Source: Plantago ovata (Eukaryota; Streptophyta; Magnoliopsida; Lamiales; Plantaginaceae). Taken from it: a DNA stretch of 64,000 bases. The stretch lies in the NCBI GenBank assembly GCA_028274465.1, contig CM051458.1, positions 40,028,744-40,092,743 on the forward strand. Direction: 5' to 3'. The notes beneath the pieces were generated by a model, which saw only the letters and a program-made list of their open reading frames with translations, ran no database searches and was not told the DNA's origin. Below are positions 48,593 to 59,290 of the stretch, piece by piece (the stretch's first letter is position 1; each line of letters starts with the position of its first letter). Both the position numbers and the translations under genes were made by a program.

Positions 48593-51500
48593 GTGTTGCA
48601 AGCCATACCTGGTCCACCTGAACCGCCTGATATTACTACTCACTACTGTGGTCTTGCAGCCTATATTCTTTCTTATTCACAGGTTCGTGGCATGGAGAGG
48701 AGATCAATGAAGGGGAAGCCTAGTACCCGCAAAAAGAAGAGATAGGCGCAGACAGGAGTCGAGTCAAAGACTTTAAACAATCACGCTATCCGGGAGGCAA
48801 CCCGGAATTTTTATCGCTTTCTTTACTGCTTTTCTACATGCATTCATTCTTGAACTATTTGCTTCTCGTATGCGAATTTGTTCATGTCTGTGTCGTATGT
48901 GCTTATGTTTAAGTGAGATTTTTCGAGTGGTTTTTTGAAAAAATTGGTTTCGGGGATTAAAACCGCATTTTCTGACGTCGGGAACCGTCTCCCCGCATTG
49001 GGGAGCACGGGGTGAACCGCCCCGCACGTGGGGCGAACCGCCCCACGGCTCCAGATCTTCAAAAACGCGGATTTCTTCTCCAAAACCTCATTTTCTTCAT
49101 ATTTCATCCTTCCTCCTCCCAAAAAACCCGAAAAACGCGATTTCATCTTCAAATCTTCATAACTTCTTCATTTCTTGACCAAATTTAGTGTTCTTTAGCC
49201 TAAATCGAAGCCTATTACATGATCTATCATCCCATCCGAACAGATTTCGTCCTAATGCGTTAGATTTTCATATCTGAGGTACCATCCTTAGAACCCTAAT
49301 TTTCGAATTTGGGGGTTTTCTAATTTGAGCCTCAATTATGCTTATTTGATGCATGGGTATGTTGTTTGTATGATTATACATGTTATTTACTATCAATTGC
49401 ATGCTCAATTTTGCTTGGATTGTTGATTTGGGTATTTTGCTACTAGATGATATATCTTGATATGCTTTATGTCTTTATCTTTGATTTCTTGCACATGATT
49501 GTGTTTATTGATGTAATGTTGGTGGATTTGACGATAGAATGCTTAATTGTTGAGTATGAGGATTTATGATGGTATAATTTTTCGCTGCTATGGTATGAAT
49601 TGAGCCTTGTTATCAAGGATATTGGTTGTCTAGTAAGAGCATAATGTGATGTATTGCATGTAGTAGTTACATTGGTATGTTGCATGATGAAGAAGCTAGG
49701 CTAGACATTACGGTTTGGGGAGCTCGATTGATGATTTTATCACTTGTGTGTTTCACTTTTACACTAGTATGTATTTGAGTCAGTTTTGTGTCATACGAGG
49801 TTCTAACCGCTGTTTGTAGGTACCATACCAAGGGAAAGGAGCATTCCCGTATGATTGCTGTGAAGAACCATATCAAGGAAGGTGACCTCGCTAGATGTGC
49901 GTTCGAGCCAAGGGGTTTTGCAACAACATCGTGGATTATCCAAGAGGATGAGCTAGAGTACACCTGGAGTAAGGACTCCTATGCCTATTCATGCACCACC
50001 GAAGGGACAGAAACCATTATTACGTCATCACTCCATCACAAGGACTGCAGAGTTCGAGTGAACAGGAAGGCACCCGGATATTCTCGCCGCGGCGGATTCA
50101 ATCTTGAGTTCGCAGTTGCTAGAAGGTTCCAAAGCGCTAGCTTGGTTCCAAAACATAATGACATGGGTGCCCAGCACCTTGTTGGGGTGCCCCTTGCCTG
50201 CCTCTAAAGTGAGCATCATATAGACATCGGGAGCATCAACTGTAGAGAATGTGGTCGACATTGGAAAACATGGAATACAACCTCTGAATACCCGAGCAGC
50301 TCGCTGTAACCTCCTTGGGGTGTAAAACGCTGGAGGGGTTAGTCCTGATACCACTTGCCTTTTCCCTTCAACAGTTCACAGTCTATTGGAGAGATACCGG
50401 GTAGAAGATTCCATAACAGAGGCGGCCAATCTTGAAGATTCCCTTCGACACCGCAACTCTACCAGTGACGATGTGCGTGACAGTAGTGACAATGAAGACA
50501 ATAGGGACAATGATGATACAGATGGTTGAATTGGTCCTATCCGATCTATTGATGGAACTACCGCCGCTACCACAAGTCCCGAAGATCATATATGAGGCTC
50601 CCAGAGCAGGCCCAATAAATCACAAGCAGCATACTCAGCCGACCGAGGCCAAACCATGGGGTAACATCTAGTATCACATCTTATTTCCTCATTTTCTTAC
50701 TGCTAGGGACTAGCGTTAATTTCATGCGGGGGGATGGGATTTAAGTGATCTGATGTTGTTAGTTTGGAGCTTGGTATTGGTAGGATGAGTATAGTACCTC
50801 GCATGCTTTATCCGTCTGCATTTGCATTTGCACGTTTACTGCTTTCTTAGATTTTTTAGGTTGCATTCACTACATTCATCCTAGGATAGTCTTGCATGTT
50901 TTATATGGAGTTTATTGCCGAATTTTTTGAACTTTTTTCTTGGGTAGATCAACTAACTATGCCATTAATCGTATGCTTCATCTCTATGAATTTGTTTGAG
51001 GTTTTTCTCGCTTGGCTTGTCACATTTATGTATTGCACTTAGTTAAGCATGGTAGTCTCGACATCACTTAGTGGTGTTTTCTCTACTGCGGTTCACGAAG
51101 GCCTTTATAATAGGATGATGCATGTTAGGGTCTTATGGTTGTTTCCCGAGTAATTATGTACCTAAGAGGCAACAAGTCTTCACCATGCTTTGAGATTGCT
51201 AAATGCCTAGGAAGGAGGTAGTGTGAGGTAGTGTGATCCTTTGTTTATAACCCATTCTTCCGAATAGGTTTGGGGAGGGGGTTACACCATCATTAGACTT
51301 GTTTTTGTTTTTCATTTCCGTATCGTGAGTTTATTTTTCCTTTTCCGTAAATTTTGTACTCCAACCTATTCTTTCGAATAGGTTTGGGGAAGTCGTGTGA
51401 GTCATTTTGTTTCTCTCTTTGTTATGCTACTGCTGGCTAGAAAAAATCGGAAAAAAAAAAAGAAAAATTCCAGAAAAAAAGAGAAAAAGAAAAAAAGAAA

Positions 51501-52165
51501 AAAAAAAAGAGAATCTGGAAAGAAAAAAAGAAAAAAAAAGAAAAGACCCCAAAAAAGCAAAGAAGGGTCCAAAAAAAGAAAGCCAAATAGCAGTTTAGCA
51601 AAGTGTTGAGTCTTTTCCATTTTTGTAATGTTCGTAATCGTGTTTTTATCTTTTTTGTCTTGAGTGTCATCTGTTCTAGACCACCCTCGTCCTGCCATTC
51701 AGGAAGTGGTGAATAGCTTAAGACTTTACTTGAGAGATGGGTAGAATAGGGGAGTGTTATCTTTTATAGGGAACCCTCCTTCGTTTGATGAGAGCCAGTA
51801 CTGGTTCGACCTCTTTTGAGGAAAAGTCTTAACATGGTGGAACAGCAGTAAGTCCTCAGTTTCATAGGCACGGGGCAACCATTCGTATCTTAGCATGCTT
51901 CATTACGTCGTCACTGACTAGGTCCAGGTAGAGAATGTTACGAGAGACTATCTTGTCTTGACATAAGTGCTTATGTGGATGTGTATAAGTCAATCGAGGT
52001 ATTCTTCAACCTATATTCATGCTTTGATTCATATGGTTTTTGTTCATATGTTATTTTTTAGATTCAGTAGATTAGTTCATTTTATTTGGCATGTTACTCC
52101 ATTTTGTGTCTTGCATGTTTTTTGTATTAGAGTCTAGCTTAGTTGCTTGATGACAAGCAAAGGTT
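48593..52165 (+). other. Athila-like element 3' interior, no pol
   Basis: No RT, RNase H or integrase was found in any frame. A frame at 49788-50207 (139 codons, with VKNHIKEGDLARCAFEPRG) followed by Asp/Ser-rich frames to about 50670 may be a decayed extra gene. I do not recognise it and do not call it envelope-like. Two further hairpins lie at 49009-49023 and 49030-49044. A strong A/G tract spans 51440-51590. Confidence 0.55.
51440..51590. repeat. Purine-rich A/G tract
   Basis: About 150 bases are almost free of C and T, giving Lys-rich frames that are artefacts. Confidence 0.9.
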
Positions 52166-52179
52166 CGGTTTGGGGAGTT
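52166..52179 (+). other. Polypurine tract of the Athila-like element
   Basis: CGGTTTGGGGAGTT directly precedes the 3' LTR. GGTTTGGGGA also occurs at 51267 and 51381. Confidence 0.7.
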
Positions 52180-53475
52180 TGATGAATGTGTATTTTACAC
52201 TTTCATTCGAGTCTTTTTCACCTATTTTAGCTATCCTCTTTGTTAATTTAGCTATATTTTAGTACATTTTATTAGAATAGTGTCACGTTTCCCTTTAGAT
52301 TTTATTTTACAGGTTTTGGTTGAAATTCGAAGATTTCCGGGCAATTATATTGAAGTTGACAAGGAATTGGTGTTCCAGAAGCCTATTTGGAGTATCTGAA
52401 GGTTTCCGGATAGGATTTGAAGTCTAGGGGCCGAATCTGGAGGTTAGAAGGCTACTAGAAGTCAGAAATCGAGTCCGAAAATGGGAAGAAATCCAAAAAC
52501 GCATCGAAAACGCAGAATTCCGCGTAAAACTCTCTGGGGCGAACCGCCCCACACCGGGCGAACCGCCCGGTGTGTGGGGCGAACCGCCCCACAGTATTTC
52601 GGGGCCTATATATAGTTGCTCAGTTTTCTCCGAAAATCATATCTTTCCAGACCTACTTTCTCACCTCTCTCTATAGTTTTAGGTAGGAACTTCCCGGGGC
52701 CTGTCCTGGGAGTTCCGTAGCTTAGGGTACACTTTTTCATAGCGGATTGGAGCTCGTAGGATCGCAATTCTTCGGAGATTGACAACCTTCGGTAACTTGT
52801 ATCTTACAGTTTAATCTACTTATTTTATTTATCTTTCAATATGTTTTCTTCTATGATTTCTATTGATTGCATGCCTATTGTGAGTAGCTAAACTTATCGT
52901 TGGTGGTAGTATGTGAATTCTTAGCGAAGGGAAGATAATCATGCTAATGGCTATATCGCGCATTATACTCCGTGTCATTGCTTTATTTCGTTGATCAGGC
53001 ACAACCTAAATTCTCGTATGTTGTATTAATTATTATGCACAATTGGACACTTGTCGACCATCAGACCAATTATCTTCGTAGTGTTGAATAATTACGGAAC
53101 ACATTAGGACAATAGTGATTGACTTGTCAGACCAATTATCTTCGTAGTGCTTAATATTTGCAACATGACACTAGATTGATTCAAAGATCTCTATGCAAGA
53201 CCGAGGAATTTATGCATGATTATCGACCCGTTATGCTAAGAAGGACCATACTATCACCAATCTCCATTATCTGTTAGAAAAACCCATATTGCTTTCTGTC
53301 TGTTGTTTTTATATTCTAAATTAGATTTGATAAAGCTAGTATAGTCCTGAGAGAACGACACTCGAGTCATTCTGCTGCTACACTACGGTTTTCGTTGTAG
53401 TTGTGGATTGCCTTTGGCTAATTACAAATTTATTTGATTCGTTCGCGTTGGAGCACGACATCCGCGCGTTCATCA
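52180..53475 (+). repeat. 3' LTR of the Athila-like element
   Basis: It is 1296 bp, with TATATATA at 52607-52614. It has three upstream hairpins (52537, 52555 and 52577) against two in the 5' LTR. Confidence 0.95.
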
Positions 53476-53480
53476 CTTAC

Positions 53481-55439
53481 CATGTCCAAAATGGTGCGAT
53501 TCTTCCTTTCCGCAACTCCATTCAGCTGTGGCGTGTAGGCCGGCATCAATTGGTGAATGATGTCATGATCCTTGCAATATCATTAAAACATCTCCGATGT
53601 ATATTCGCCACCTTGATCTGACCTTAGGATTTTCATACGGCAGCCACTTTGTTTCTCTCCCAAATTCTTGAACTCTTTAAAGACATCAAATACTTCTGAT
53701 TTTCTCTTCAAGAAATAAACCCATGTCTTTCTAGAAAAATCATCAATAAAAGTAAGAAAGTATTGATTACCTCCAAATGATATGGGCGTGAGTGGTCCAC
53801 AAACATCAGTGTGCACGATCCAATGGATGTGAGGCTCGCAATCTCGTTTCCTTTGAGAAACTTGGCCTATGATTCTTGCCAAGAATGCACCCTTCGCATA
53901 CTTCATTTGGATGATCGATATGAGGCAGACTTTTCACCATATTTTTTGTGGACAACAACTCCAGGCCTCCAAAATTTAGATGTCCAAACCGTAGATGCCA
54001 CAATCACGACTCATCTTTTATGATGCTATTCATACACTTCAGGTTATCATGCTTTAGTGTTAACGAAAATATCCTATTCATTGCCATCTTCACATGTGCA
54101 ATTAAATTTCCATATGAATCTTTCATAGAGATCTTAAAACCTTTCTCCAAAAGTTGATCAAGGCTTAAAATATTGCTTTTTAAGGCTGGTATGTAATAAA
54201 CATTCGATATATCACCATGATCACCAGATTTAGATTTGTAAAGGATCGTACCTTTGCCTTGGACAGGAACTTTGGAGGAGTCTCTGAACGTCACATCTCT
54301 TTGTGATGTTTCTTCTAGCTTCATGAACATCTCCTTTTTCCCGTACATATAATTGCTAGCTCCACTATCAAGACACCACGTGGAGTATTCGTCTCCATCA
54401 ACGCCTTTATGGATGAAAAACGATGTTGCTCCATCATCTTTTTCGACATTGGCATCTACATAATTTACTCGTTACTGTCCTTCGATGTTTTGTGTTTGCC
54501 GACACTCATAGCTATAATGTCCAAATTTATGACAATTATAGCATTCAACATTTCTTTTATCATAAATCTGCCGACTTGCCAATTGGTTGCGTCCGCCTCG
54601 TCCACGTCCTTGACCTCGACCTCGTGGTGCAAAAGCTTCTTGGTGAGCAGCGTAATTATGTCCTCCCTGTCTATGATAAGCTCCATGTCTTCCTTGACCA
54701 CGATAATAACCACGTGCACGGTTACCTCTTCCACGAGATGCTGCAAGCTCCAACTTATTATTTTCTTTTATATTCAGCTTTGCTTCCAAAGCTTGCTCCA
54801 AAGATCCAGCTGTCTTTTTCTTTATTCTCTTCTCATGCACCTCCAAGCTACTCTGCAATTGGTCCACCGTCATCGTGTTGAGGTCCTTTGATTCCTCGAT
54901 TGCTACCACTACATGTTCGAACTTTCTGGTAAGTGACCTCAAGATCTTCTCCACAACTCGAACATCTTCAATTTGTTCTCCGAGCCTTTTCATTTGATTT
55001 ATTAGCACCAATGTTCTGGTACAATAGTCAGCAACTGATTCTGACTCACTCATATTTAATGCTTCAAATTCAGCTCGAAGAATTTGGAGTCGTACACGAA
55101 CTGCTTTGTCTAAGCCCGTGTGGGAATTTTTTAGAATCTCCCAAGCCTCCTTTGATGTTGTTGTTGCGCTTATCTTTTCAAACGTCGTCTCATCCACACC
55201 TTGATAAATAGTGTACAAAGCTCTCTTGTCCCACTTTCGCACCTCCCTTAAAGCATTTTTCTGATTGTTTGTCAATCCGGCTTCAGCCTCTGGTGAAGCG
55301 GGTCATCATATCCTGCTTCAACGATATCCCACAAGTCTTGTGATTGCAACAAGACTTTCATTTGGATGCTCCATTTTCCATAATTGTGCTTCTCCAATTT
55401 AGGCACTTGTGGCTGCAACGTATTTGATACAGAAGCCAT
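53481..55439 (-). pseudogene. Copia gag, protease and integrase N-terminal part
   Basis: From the ATG at 55439 gag begins MASVSNTLQPQVPKLEK. A frameshift near 55300 leads into the main gag frame (55275-54472), which ends with an Arg/Gly-rich region and the zinc knuckle CYNCHKFGHYSYEC. The protease motif WCLDSGAS lies at about 54385. Integrase has HHCC (about 54000-53900, WHLRFGHLN...CEGCILGK), catalytic aspartates in HTDVCGPL and RSDQGGEY, and glutamate in NGVAERKNRTILDM just before the insertion at 53480. Two stops lie near 53585. The rest of integrase continues at 45139. Confidence 0.88.
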
Positions 55440-55479
55440 GGTTGAGATTTAAAAATGAAAGCGAGAAAAATGTACCTAA

Positions 55480-55678
55480 ACGTACTCCTTATGACAACAA
55501 TGCAAATAAGATAAGCTTGAGGACATAACTGGAAGCTTCTTATTTGCCATCTGTTCTGTTTCTTCATGATTCTAGCAGCTCCATTTTTCTATTTGTAAGT
55601 GAGCCCTTTAGCATTCTACTTCTTTTAACAAGGTCCTTCAAGATTCCTTAATTTTTATTGAGCTTATTATTTTCAACA
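55480..55678 (-). repeat. 5' LTR of the Copia element, truncated and rearranged
   Basis: The coding-strand start TGTTGAAAATAATAAGC matches the 3' LTR for about 150 bases. The next 40 bases match the 3' LTR only in inverted orientation. The TATA part and the primer site are missing. Confidence 0.75.
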
Positions 55679-55683
55679 AACGG

Positions 55684-56275
55684 AAGGAGAAAGAAACAAA
55701 ACACTTGGATATGTTCTTTGCATGGTTAATCATGATTAAATTTCACGCCATTTGTGACTGGTTTGGTTTTTTTACTTAACTACTTGTTCACATATTTTTC
55801 TTAGTTTCAGAATGGTACATTTTCTGAAAAGCTACAGAAAATATAAGTATCTGTAACAAAGGCCTGCACCTTCTATAAAACATAAACGCCTTCTGTAAAA
55901 TATAAGGCGATCAGGGAGTAATGCAGAGGAGATTGTGAATTGTGATTGAACATTGATTATGAATTACTAGGGAGAGGTGTTCACTGTGCAGTACTGATGA
56001 ATACATGTCATATATAAACGCTTGTCATGCGCATTCTGGATGTTGAAATAATATCAAAAGATATTTGGTTTAGATAATATGTAAACCTGATGAATACAGA
56101 AGAGTGCTAATGTTGATAATGTAAAATAAATCATTGTCTCTTACTTCCTTCTTCGGTTCTTCTATTATAGAAAGCTTACTATTTTGAGAATTCCCAGAGT
56201 TTATGGAATTGGCCAATTTGTGACAGTTCTATAAGCTAATTTATGCTGGAAAATTAATTGTAATGAAACCTGGTC
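55684..56275. other. Unassigned sequence
   Basis: This is AT-rich with no gene recognised. Confidence 0.45.
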
Positions 56276-56280
56276 CATGG

Positions 56281-56658
56281 TGTAAGGTATAAAACAAGAT
56301 CAATAATTCGTAATCGTCAGCTCATCAATTCCTTTAGCCCGGTTAAACTATTCCAATCAAGTGCACCACCAAGACCACAAGATGCCCACCAACCAAACCC
56401 ACAAAGGAAGGAGAAGACAAAGAAGAGAAAAGGATTATAGGAATAACACACAAAGGCTTCCAAGGATCTCTCTTGTTTTTCTGTTTCTAGCGTGAGTGGA
56501 CATGGAGTAGAATATTACGGCTGCTTCTTCTGTTGCTCTAAACTAATGAGCTCTAATCTCCTAATAACTAATGGGAGCTAGGGTAAAGAAGCATTGTGGG
56601 CTTGGGGCAAGTAAAGGGCTTGCTAATGGGCCAAACTAATTGGGCTCCAATATTAACA
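56281..56658 (-). mobile_element. Solo LTR with perfect TSD
   Basis: A 378-bp stretch with TG...CA ends (coding-strand guess TGTTAATATTGGAGCCC) is flanked by CATGG at 56276-56280 and 56659-56663. There is no internal region. It formed by recombination between two LTRs; the parent family is not identified. Orientation is inferred from the TGTTAATATTGG start. Confidence 0.8.
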
Positions 56659-57199
56659 CATGGAGATGAGTTTTTTTCTGGTGGCTGCGAAGATTAGTGG
56701 TGAATTGTATGAATTGTGTTAGTATTATAGTACTAGCTAATTAACCCGTCGACTCGACGGGGCATAAAAAGTTGTACACACACTTGTTACTAAATAAATT
56801 TGATTGTGTGGAACAACAAATAAAGAAAGATATTGATCATATGTATATTGTTACACAATTGTTTATCTTTCTACTTGGTCTATGTTTCTCATAAGCATTA
56901 CTATGCACCAACTATTTGGAACATCTTATAGTATCCAAAAACTTAATAGGATGTATTTTTCATTGGATTCGAATGTCATATGGCAATTTAGTATCACCTC
57001 ATTATCATTTTCATTGGCATTGGTACTATTATCGACCTCCAATAACCATCGGGACTATGCTATTTCGATATTAATGTCTTTCCTTTGCCCTATGAGCACG
57101 GTCATATAATACTCCACCTTTACCATAGAAAAAATGTTGAATTTAAAAAATAATTAACATGATGTTATTTTCATCTTCAAACTTAACACGTACATGCAT

Positions 57200-58530
57200 A
57201 ATATTCATATGTGTCATAATTATGACTGAGTATAATGTCATCCACATGAATGTCGTTCATTTCCCTTTGACCATGAACTTGTCATGGATCCTATATCACC
57301 TTCGCTCTATTTTCCTCAAATTAAATGGGTTCCAATATTGGAGTTCAATAGTCATTCAACAGAACTCCTAATATGTTGAACTTCAAAATAGAATAAGCAA
57401 GAATACACTTATTATAGATAGAGAGCCTACACAGTAGTCTCATCTATTGTGATTGTTTTTGTAAATTATCACATGAGTACACCAATCGAACACATCCACT
57501 ATTTCAGCATAATTAAGGCTGAGTATAATGTCATCCACATGAATGTCTTTAGTTTGCGCCGTGATCATGAACATTCCATCGATTCTATATCACGTTCACC
57601 CTATTTTTCTCAAATGCGTTCCAATATTGGATTTCAATTCTCATTCAACAAAACCCTTAATCTCTTGAATTTCAAAATAGGATGAAGCCGTTATGCACTT
57701 ATATGGATAGATAGCCTACATGGTAGTCTCATCAAATGCAATTATTAATTTAATTAAACATGGAACACAATCAAACCCATCCACTATTATAAATTATTTC
57801 TGCATAATTAAGATTGAGTATAATATCATCCACATGAATGTCTTTCATTTTTCCCGTGACCATGAACTTGTCATGGATCATATATCACCTTCGCTATATT
57901 TTCCTCAAATTAAATGGGTGGAGTTCAATAGTCATTCAACAAAGCCCCTTATATATTGAACTTCAAAATAGGATAAGCAAGAATACATGTATTATAGATA
58001 GAGAGCCTACAGGGTAGTACCATCTATTGTGATTGTTATTGTAAATTATCACATGAGTACACAATTGAACACATCCACTGTTTTAGCATAATTAGTATAA
58101 TGTCATCCACACGAATGTCTTTCGTTTGCCCCGTGATCATGAACTTTCCATAGATCCCATATCACGTTCACCCTGTTTTCCTCAAATGCGTTCCAATATT
58201 GGATTTCAATTCTCATTCAGCAAAACTCTTAAGTTCTTAAATTTCAAAATAGGATAAAGCCAGTATACACTTATTATGGATAGATAGCCTACATGGTAGT
58301 ACCATCAAATGCAATTATTATTTTAGTTATTATGGAACACAATCAAACCCATCCACTATTATAAATTATTTCGGCATAATTAAGACTGAGTATAGTGTCA
58401 TCCACATGATTGTATTTCATTTGCCCCGTGACCATGAACTTGCCATAGATCCTAGCTATATCACATTCACTCTATTTTTCTCAAATGCATTCAAATATTG
58501 GAGTTAATAGTCATTCAACAAAACTCCTGT
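57200..58530. repeat. Five tandem units of about 290 bp in Helitron A
   Basis: The phrase GAGTATAATGTCATCCACAT recurs in variant form near 57228, 57521, 57818, 58093 and 58388. It is accompanied by GACCATGAACTTG and CAATATTGGA phrases. Small frames here are artefacts. Confidence 0.88.
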
Positions 58531-58918
58531 AACATATTTTGATTTGGAAAATAAAGGCCTCTCGACGTCTATAATTGACCTCACATTTGGGTTTCAATTA
58601 TAGAGCCCCGGGTATTGTTCACATTTTGAGAGACCTCTCGTTTTTTTCCTCTCATTTTCCCTCTCTCTGGGTTTCATCTTTCTCTCTTTATTTCCAACTT
58701 TCTCTCTTCCAATCAATAATCAACATCTCATACTTTCAGTCATAATATTCGAATAAAATCTATTTTTTTGTACTTGAGAGAGCGCCCGTATCCAATTTAT
58801 GTACTTTATTGTAACATGTTGCCAATTCTGATACTTTTTCAATTTAATGACAAATAATTAAATAATTCAAGCATGATAACACATTCAAATTATCATGATA
58901 ATTTGAATTTGGGGAGAT

Positions 58919-58938
58919 TATTATTATTATTATTATTT
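58919..58938. repeat. (TTA)n microsatellite
   Basis: There are about six TTA/ATT triplets inside Helitron A. Confidence 0.85.
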
Positions 58939-59290
58939 TTGAAACGACAAATATTACAACTACTCTAAGGCTATACAAATTTCCTACCACCTTATTTTTC
59001 CATATCTAAACCAACCTTATACATCTTCTTTGCCGGGGAGATTATATTTTCACCACGTTTATTTTCAGGAATACGCTTAGTAGATTATATTTTGGATTAG
59101 ATTAATTATTTTTTGATATATGCTTAGTTGAATTTTAATTTTATTCTATTTTTAGTCAATGTTTTCCAAGTGAATTTTAAAATAAATTTATTCCAATTAA
59201 ATAAGAAATTGACACGTCAGCATGAACTTAAATTGAGCATTCTGATTGGTTGATATTTTTAGAATGTGAACTCTGCTTTTACATATTATA

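Larger units (their letters stand above)
45145..53475 (+). mobile_element. Athila-like Ty3/gypsy element with gag-protease only
   Basis: LTRs are at 45145-46421 and 52180-53475, with TGATGAATG...TTCATCA ends and TSD CTTAC (45140-45144 and 53476-53480) inside Copia integrase. The primer site TGGCGCCGCTGCCGGGGA (46425-46442) is one base from the Asp-tRNA type used by Athila and Tat. Gag and an aspartic protease are present (46591-48592). No RT, RNase H or integrase exists in the remaining 3.6 kb, which ends in a GGTTTGGGGA purine tract. It is thus non-autonomous, like the TR-GAG class. By eye the LTRs differ at about 13 sites plus one 19-bp length change. Confidence 0.92.
42600..55678 (-). mobile_element. 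Ty1/copia element (Tork-like), split by an Athila-like insertion
   Basis: On the - strand the order is 5' LTR remnant (55678-about 55480), gag from 55439, protease, integrase, RT and RNase H to 43076, purine tract TTAAGGGAGGA and 3' LTR (43062 leftwards). Domain order integrase before RT marks Copia; gag and RT sequences resemble the Tork/Tnt1 group. Integrase is interrupted at 45140/53480 by an 8.3-kb element. Only a few stops and frameshifts exist, so it is fairly young. No TSD is seen, and the left border is uncertain. Confidence 0.88.
56733..59290 (-). mobile_element. Helitron A of a head-to-tail pair
   Basis: On the - strand it ends at 56733-56736 with CTAG, followed by T. A hairpin CCCGTCGA-C-TCGACGGG (56745-56761) lies about 8 nt inside. 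Its 5' end lies at 59290, reading TATAATATGTAAAAGCAGAG; the first bases TCTA seen in copy B are absent, because copy B's CTAG follows at once. No Rep/helicase frame exists. The interior holds five tandem units of about 290 bp. Confidence 0.78.

Noticed and set aside
49788-50207. Envelope-like gene of the Athila-like element
   Set aside because: No signal peptide, membrane segment or recognisable similarity; left as an unidentified frame.
51402-51698. Lys-rich and Phe-rich frames
   Set aside because: Translations of the A/G tract.
42571-55683. A TSD for the Copia element
   Set aside because: The base pairs after 55678 (AACGG) are not found next to any plausible left LTR border, so none is claimed.
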